A DNA stretch of 64,000 nt, taken from the NCBI GenBank assembly GCA_004352715.1, contig SCFE01000002.1, positions 1,688,029 through 1,752,028 on the forward strand, written 5' to 3'. Position numbers and translations under genes: made by a program. The first letter of the stretch is position 1. Each line of letters opens with the position of its first letter. Shown here piece by piece: positions 58,868 to 64,000 of the stretch. Source of the DNA: Hofstenia miamia. Its lineage: Eukaryota; Xenacoelomorpha; Acoela. The notes beneath the pieces were generated by a model that saw nothing but the letters and a program-made list of their open reading frames with translations, was not told the DNA's origin and ran no database searches.

Positions 58868-60867
58868 GTTCAAAGTGCCGCCAGATCTGGAAGCAGCTGT
58901 ATTAACTTATTGGAAAAATTCAAATGGTAATGGTGCTTGGTGGCCTGCCACGATTATTGGTGTTAATAGGAAGAGCTACCGTATACAATATGATAGATGG
59001 TATGAACAGTGGAATCAAACTGTTAAAAAGCGTTTTGTCAAGAAAAGATCAGCTTCATATATTGATGCTGAATAAGTTGATGAACAGAAAACACTTTATG
59101 ATCTTATGATACAACGGGCAAGATTCCACCATGAAGACGCTTGCCCATCCTCCTCAGCCTTTTCGTACGTGCCATCGCCTCAATCTGAATCGCCAAGTCC
59201 TTATGCTCCAACTGAATTGGCTAAAGAAGCTCCATGCGAGATAACTGAATCTGATGAACTCGCACCAATTAAAACTGTAAAGCTCGTAGACTATAATAGC
59301 AGTACTTTCAGCAACGAAGAGCAATCTGCGAAAAATTCTAAAGCAAAACGTGCTCGTTCTAGTCAGTGCAATTGAAAAGAACTTTGAAGAAGGATAAAAC
59401 ACTTCGGAAGGCAGATGTATCGTGCCCTTTGTGCACGAAAGGGTTTCGCCTGTAACCAGTTCAGCAATAGTAATCACTAAATTGTGTTTGACAAGTTCTG
59501 GGGAATGAATGATTGGTATACACGAACAGCATTCATGATGGGATCAGTTAAATTCATGCAGATAAAACAACGCAGACCAAGAACAAATCAGCGACAAGGC
59601 AGATGTGCATCAAGAAGATATAATCTGTTTTTGCAGGGTAGCGATGTTCCAGTATGTTTCAGTTTTTTCTGTAATAGAATAGGTGTTTCGCCAACAACAA
59701 TTAATCACTTGAATCTAGCATGGTTGATTCTAATGAACATAAAAATTACGGACGACATAATGCTTTAAGCAAAGAAAGAATGCTAATACTTCGAAATTTT
59801 TTTCTAAGAATTCCAACTGTTCTTTCTCATTACGTCAGGTACTTTTATCGTGATCGTCAGTTTTCCAATTCAAGAACGACGAAGGCCAAACTGTATGAAG
59901 TATAAAAAGAGCATTGTGTAGAGAATAATACTTTACCCCTTTCTATTGCTTATTTTTCCAAACAAATGAAATCTTTGGGGTACTCGGTCTTCACGCCAAG
60001 AAAAGACCAGTGCGTCACTTGTGATTCCTGCAGTCCAGATAATCTAGAAACCCATGTCTACGAGTTGCATGTCTCAAAGAAAGGCAAAGGAAAGCGACAA
60101 AGCTGTAGCAGTTGATAGTCATTGAGTAAAGGTCTTTACTATGGATCTTCAAGCTCTAATGCTCTGTCCAAAGTGATTGGGCAGTGCCACATTTTACATA
60201 ACCGAATTTAATTTGTATAGCATGACCTTCTATGAGCACAGCGCCAAATATGCAAGCTGTTATCTCTGGACGGAAATTGACGGAGACATAACCAGCAATG
60301 AATTTGCTTCCGTAATATTCAAATTCTCTATCAGCTACATTGTTTCAAATCCATCACTTGATACCTTCATTGTATGGTCTGATGGGTGTGAATATCAAAA
60401 TAAGTGTGGGGCGGTTGCAAATTGTTTTATTCTTCTTGCCAAGCAGACTTGAGTTACATTTTACCAAAAATGCATTGAATGTGCGACAGTTCCACCTATT
60501 TTTATACCTGTTGAGTACAGCGCTGTTATTCGATTTGCCCGTAAATGCCCATTTCCTTACGATGTAGCAATGCTAAAATATAACGATTTCAAAAGTTTTT
60601 TCGAAATTAGTTGTTGAATCAATTAGACCAGGAAGAAGAACAGGTGATTCAAAAACAAAGGACATACGCCAAATCTGCTACCAGCCAAATGGGAATATTC
60701 GCATTTCTTTATAAGTTTCCGGTGAGAACGGTTGCATCGATTTGCCTCATCAAATGAAGGTGTTTGAACCAGTTCCTATGCAATTACATACCAAGCCACT
60801 CCCAATAAGCAGTCGAAAGTACCAAGATCTTCAAGAATTAAAAAAAATAATGTCAGAGTAAGTTCAT
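58868..60867 (+). pseudogene. DDE-like transposase with N-terminal reader-like domain, decayed
   Basis: It begins after a TTTAGTTTCAG acceptor. Residues 1-65 (LEAAVLTYWKNSNGNGAWWP to RWYEQWNQTVKKRFVKK) look like a small Tudor/chromo-type beta barrel. An in-frame TAA at 59073 precedes a Ser/Pro-rich linker. Then come CARKGFACNQF, FDKFWGMNDWYTRTAFMMGS, VSPTTI, RIPTVLSHYVRYFYRDRQF and FTPRKDQCVTCDSCSPDNLE, with SAKYASCYLWTEIDG near 60240 and FIVWSDGCEYQNKCGAV near 60370. This block order (SHYxR, P(K/R)KDxCxxC, a W(D/N)E-like turn, a SDxCxxQN-like motif) is that of a large animal transposase-like family that I know by pattern but cannot name with certainty. The C-terminal LPISSRKYQDLQELKKIM lies near 60800-60860. 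At least four breaks. Confidence 0.6.
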
Positions 60868-62573
60868 TCCTTTTTTATTGGTCTCCCTCACTAAGCATCA
60901 TTTTCTGGCACTATTAGTAAAAAAAAGAAATTTTATCGTAAACCAATTTTCAACTCAAATATTTACGCATTTGCCGATAAGGGAACACCACATATCGCGT
61001 ATCAGGGGAATCCTTGTGACGTCAACATTCTATATATGGGAAAGATGTACGCGTATTCTGCACCTGTAGCCGATATATTTTTGCTCATAGCGTCAAAATT
61101 GACTTTGCAGTAGCCTTCTGAAATGTGACTACCACATTGTTAAAATCTCTTGGTTGTAAACAGGTCAAGGACAAAGGAAATTGCATTTAATAACAGAAAG
61201 TGTTATGTAATAAAAATGACGATTTTAATCTATCACATGTATTGCTCTAAAAAGGGTAAAAATTGATGAAATCAAAAAAAATAAAAATAAGTATCTCGTA
61301 TAACTATTCAGCACACATCGAATGATATTTAAACTGTGTTGATAGCATAAAAAGTCATGGAGCTATAGGTCTCCAATATAGTCTACCGTATAAATTATAA
61401 TAATCGATTATAAAAGAAGTGTTAAAATTGACAATTTCTATTGGTCGATGCGATGGAAGGAGAATTGATAAATCCAAAAAATAAAAAATAGTTTCACATG
61501 GAGCTAGTAATTCTCTACATTTTGATAAATAAATCTAATCCATAAGGTCAAAGCTCACAGAGCTATTTTGAATTTTGTGGATATTAACTCTTCATTATTA
61601 GATTATTTAATTGGCTGCAAAATATAGATTTTTTATTCAGTTCTTGTGCAAGTATGTGACCTCTACTACTGAATGTACTTGTCTGCCCTGGAAATACTTT
61701 AAAAGGATTAAAATGTAAATTTTCTTCCTGGATATTAAAATTTGTGTTTTTATTAACAATGTATTACCAATTTCAATTTGGTGGAAAAGTAATTAAAAGC
61801 TACTGGTTGCTAAGGACTTTTTATGCTTGAAGGTTCCTTAACTTTGATTGCAATTTACTCGAAAACTTGTGAAAATAAATACTCAAAGTTCAAGATACGT
61901 GTTTCTTCATAGTTTTATCAGTTTTTATCCAATTTTTGTGATCTATGGCTCATGTGAAACTGAAAATGTCCTCTATCCAGGAATAATGATAATGCAATAT
62001 GACAATTTGGTGCATTGTGACTCATTTTGTGGTGTTGGGTCACAATTATCAATATTAAGGGACGCGGACTCAAATCGGGTCATACGTCCAGTATTTTCTG
62101 CAAATTTTTCATCCGATTTTAATTCTACTATGAGGATTTAACGGCAAGATAGGTATAAAAGTACTTTCTTTTTGAGCTAGAGGCCATTTATTCAATATTG
62201 TCTGTAAATTTGGCAAAAAAGGTAAAGAAAATGGGCCAAACGCTACAACATAACCAATGAGTTAAGACTATGTTAAAATCCAAATAAGGAAATTATATTT
62301 CTGAAACTTTCTTTCGATGTAATATATTGATTAAGTCAAAGAACTTTTCAGTATCATAATGCAAAAATTGATTAAGTCACCGGGCTATAATTCGAAGTAG
62401 CTTTTGGTCTAGTTCCCAACAAGGGCGTTAACAGTATTATTATTAGAAAAGTGGTATCTTTTGTTTGGTATTGTGTTGCTAAAGAATTATAAAACAATAT
62501 TTTGTGTTTTTTCTCAAAACATATGTTTTTGACTTAATCCATTTTTGTATTAGGCTGACGGTATATTTTACTG

Positions 62574-62814
62574 CAAATAATGAAGGCATGTTTTTCCTGT
62601 GCACTAAAATTTATTCAAGCTCCATTTTTATGTTTTTTGTGTGCTAGGAATCTAAATTTCAATATTTTTACTTTATAGTTGCACTAGTTGAAGCTTACAA
62701 AAGTATGCATGCAATAGAGTCATCCAAGATTATTTTCTGACCACCACCACTACTTTGAATGAGTGTTCAAATTATAGTCCTAGTTTGGTAAATATAGTTA
62801 ATGTAGAGCCCTGC
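62574..62814. other. No recognisable feature
   Basis: Short AT-rich spacer between the 4-kb transposon and the next repeat. Confidence 0.5.
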
Positions 62815-63110
62815 CAGTACTCGAAGTTCGAGTCTAATTCTCGACTTCGAGATTCAAAAACTCATCTCGACATTTCAAGGAATCGAAAACAACTCGATAT
62901 TAAATGGAACAGAATCAATTTATCTTCAAATTTTACGTGTAGTGTGGAAGAATCCATTGACCTTTCATTATTTATCTCAAATTGCCAGCTATCAGGCATG
63001 TTTTTTTTCATTCTGTCGTACATTTACATAGAGTAGCACAGTTATATCTAGTCCAATAAGAAAAATTAGTCTAAATATATTTGAAACTCGAATGGAACAA
63101 GCGAGCCTGA
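62815..63110 (+). repeat. Dispersed repeat, copy 2
   Basis: Counterpart of 43185-43445. Its left part (CTCGAAGTTCGAG ... CTCGACTTCGAG) is locally palindromic. The long open frame across it (62755-63036) is not a gene. Confidence 0.55.
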
Positions 63111-63277
63111 AAAACTCACAGGAGAATAGGTTAATGTGTGCATTGACATCTATATACATATGCATGTATGTATTACTGTGATATTCATATAAATACCGGA
63201 GTGAGAAAATAGAGGTGGTAGCTACCCAATAAGTACGCAAGTTACTCCTGGCAAAATAACCTGGCTAAACCACTGAT

Positions 63278-63278
<1 letters not shown>

Positions 63279-63338
<60 letters not shown>
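63279..63338. repeat. (CA)n/(TA)n compound microsatellite
   Basis: ACACACAC runs into TA dinucleotides with one CATA break. Confidence 0.95.
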
Positions 63339-63694
63339 AAGACTAATGTTGTTAATTATAGATACAACTATATTATTGAGTCTATACTTATATCTTTGGA
63401 GAGAAAAATCGTGTGCAAAGCATTTTAATTGTATGTACATATAGTAAGATTTGTAAAGTTGCAATGAGCGAACCTGTGAATTCTTGTGAATAGATAATAT
63501 TTCAACGTATGGTGGCACTATTGTTTGAATCTGAATTAATTGTGTGAAAACATTGAATTTCTACTAAACAAAGTAGTTTTTTGTATTTGAAATGTGTTGG
63601 TTCACACATCGACTGTTTGAATAAACGTATAGGATTCGCTTAACCAATATCAACAAAACAAAGAGAGTAAGTAAATAAAATCGTACGCAGTGAA

Positions 63695-63766
63695 ATGTCT
63701 GAGATCAGCAACTACGTGGAAGCTTTCGAAGCATGCAGTCGGCGAATCGGACTTAATATTTCAAAG
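63695..63766 (+). CDS. Possible first coding exon of an unknown gene
   Basis: ATG at 63695 opens 24 codons, MSEISNYVEAFEACSRRIGL and onward to NISK, ending TCAAAG|GCAAGT at 63766. GCAAGT is the strong consensus of GC-AG donors, and phase is 0. GC content and codon use rise sharply here. GTACGCAG just before it could instead be an acceptor, making it a second exon. The family is not recognised and the next exon would lie outside or near the window end. Confidence 0.35.
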
Positions 63767-63905
63767 GCAAGTACCTTCCATTTATATTATTATTGAAGAA
63801 AATGCAATATATGAATACTTGAAAGTTTCTGTGAAAACTCAACCGTAAGATCGTTTTACATAGATACATCTTTTGAGGTCTAAATTCATTAAAAACATGG
63901 TAGTT

Positions 63906-64000
63906 TATATATATATATATATATATATAAATTCACTTTAGAAACAATTGCTCACGTAGTAAAATCTTCTGAAAAAGGATTTTATATATATATATATATA
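63906..64000. repeat. (TA)n tracts at window end
   Basis: TA runs at 63906-63930 and 63982-64000 with AT-rich sequence between. Confidence 0.9.

Larger units (their letters stand above)
58537..62573 (+). mobile_element. 4-kb DNA transposon of unassigned superfamily
   Basis: Long terminal inverted repeats: left CACTCCAATATATCTTCAGC, right (reverse complement) CAGTAAAATATACCGTCAGC, both continuing CC(C/T)AAT(G/A)CAAAAA and TGGATTAAGTCAAAA. A decayed transposase lies inside in plus orientation (58868-60867), followed by about 1.5 kb without recognisable coding. TGACTTAGTCA-type words cluster inside both ends. No convincing target duplication was found, so the exact ends may be off by a few bases. 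Confidence 0.75.

Noticed and set aside
62755-63036. 93-codon plus-strand frame
   Set aside because: Falls on a dispersed repeat also found at 43185-43445, where the frame is not kept.
1-64000. CRISPR arrays, bacterial operons, phage genes, rRNA
   Set aside because: No spaced identical repeats, no ribosome-binding-site-led gene clusters and no rRNA-like sequence; the window is eukaryotic.

Overview
This window looks like AT-rich, transposon-dense nuclear DNA of an invertebrate animal. Three things point that way: intron-containing genes with GT-AG splice sites, an IFT25 (ciliary) gene, and extracellular PAN and thrombospondin-type modules. The repeat fauna also fits: Penelope-like, CR1/L2-like, site-specific-LINE-like, Copia, P/THAP, hAT, Tc1/mariner and pogo elements. 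I cannot name the species; a cnidarian, tunicate or other soft-bodied invertebrate is compatible. No bacterial operons, CRISPR arrays, rRNA or convincing tRNA genes were seen.

Host genes are few. (1) At 2154-2394 is the last exon of a threonine-aldolase-like gene, its upstream part lost in TA repeats and N gaps. (2) At 5369-5530 and 9960-10202 are two exons of an IFT25/HSPB11 gene, with a 4.4 kb intron carrying a nearly complete pogo-type transposon. (3) At 18436-18671 is a candidate PAN/apple exon. (4) At 45364-46856 is a large terminal exon with three tandem units, each a TSP1 repeat plus an unrecognised Cys-containing domain; the PAN exon could belong to the same gene, but nothing proves it. 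(5) At 63695-63766 is a possible first exon with a GC-type donor.

The rest is layered mobile DNA. 0-18 kb: Penelope-like GIY-YIG remnants, pogo in the IFT25 intron, a P/THAP element with an 8-bp target duplication (14361-17584) that itself contains a foldback repeat, and a short hAT with a BED-finger remnant (17632-18148). 18-28 kb: a duplicated repeat, a second hAT, a deleted mariner, a decayed CR1/Rex-like RT, and a nearly readable LINE with a restriction-like endonuclease on the minus strand (24375-27190). 28-35 kb: two copies of a PHD-finger ORF1, one leading into a full CR1/L2-like LINE. 34.7-41.1 kb: a Copia element whose RNase H region is split by a second P element (37879-40811) with a perfect 8-bp target duplication. 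47-48 kb: a Tc1 element just behind the TSP1 gene. 54-57 kb: a palindromic MITE and an L2-like LINE interrupted by a hAT MITE. 58.5-62.6 kb: a 4 kb transposon with an unusual small N-terminal chromatin-reader-like domain and clustered GACTTAGTC-type motifs inside its ends.

Two N gaps (14985-15003, 36875-36895) are each flanked by direct copies of the same 255 or 194 bases and look like unmerged contig overlaps. Almost all transposon reading frames are broken, so little here should be mobile now.
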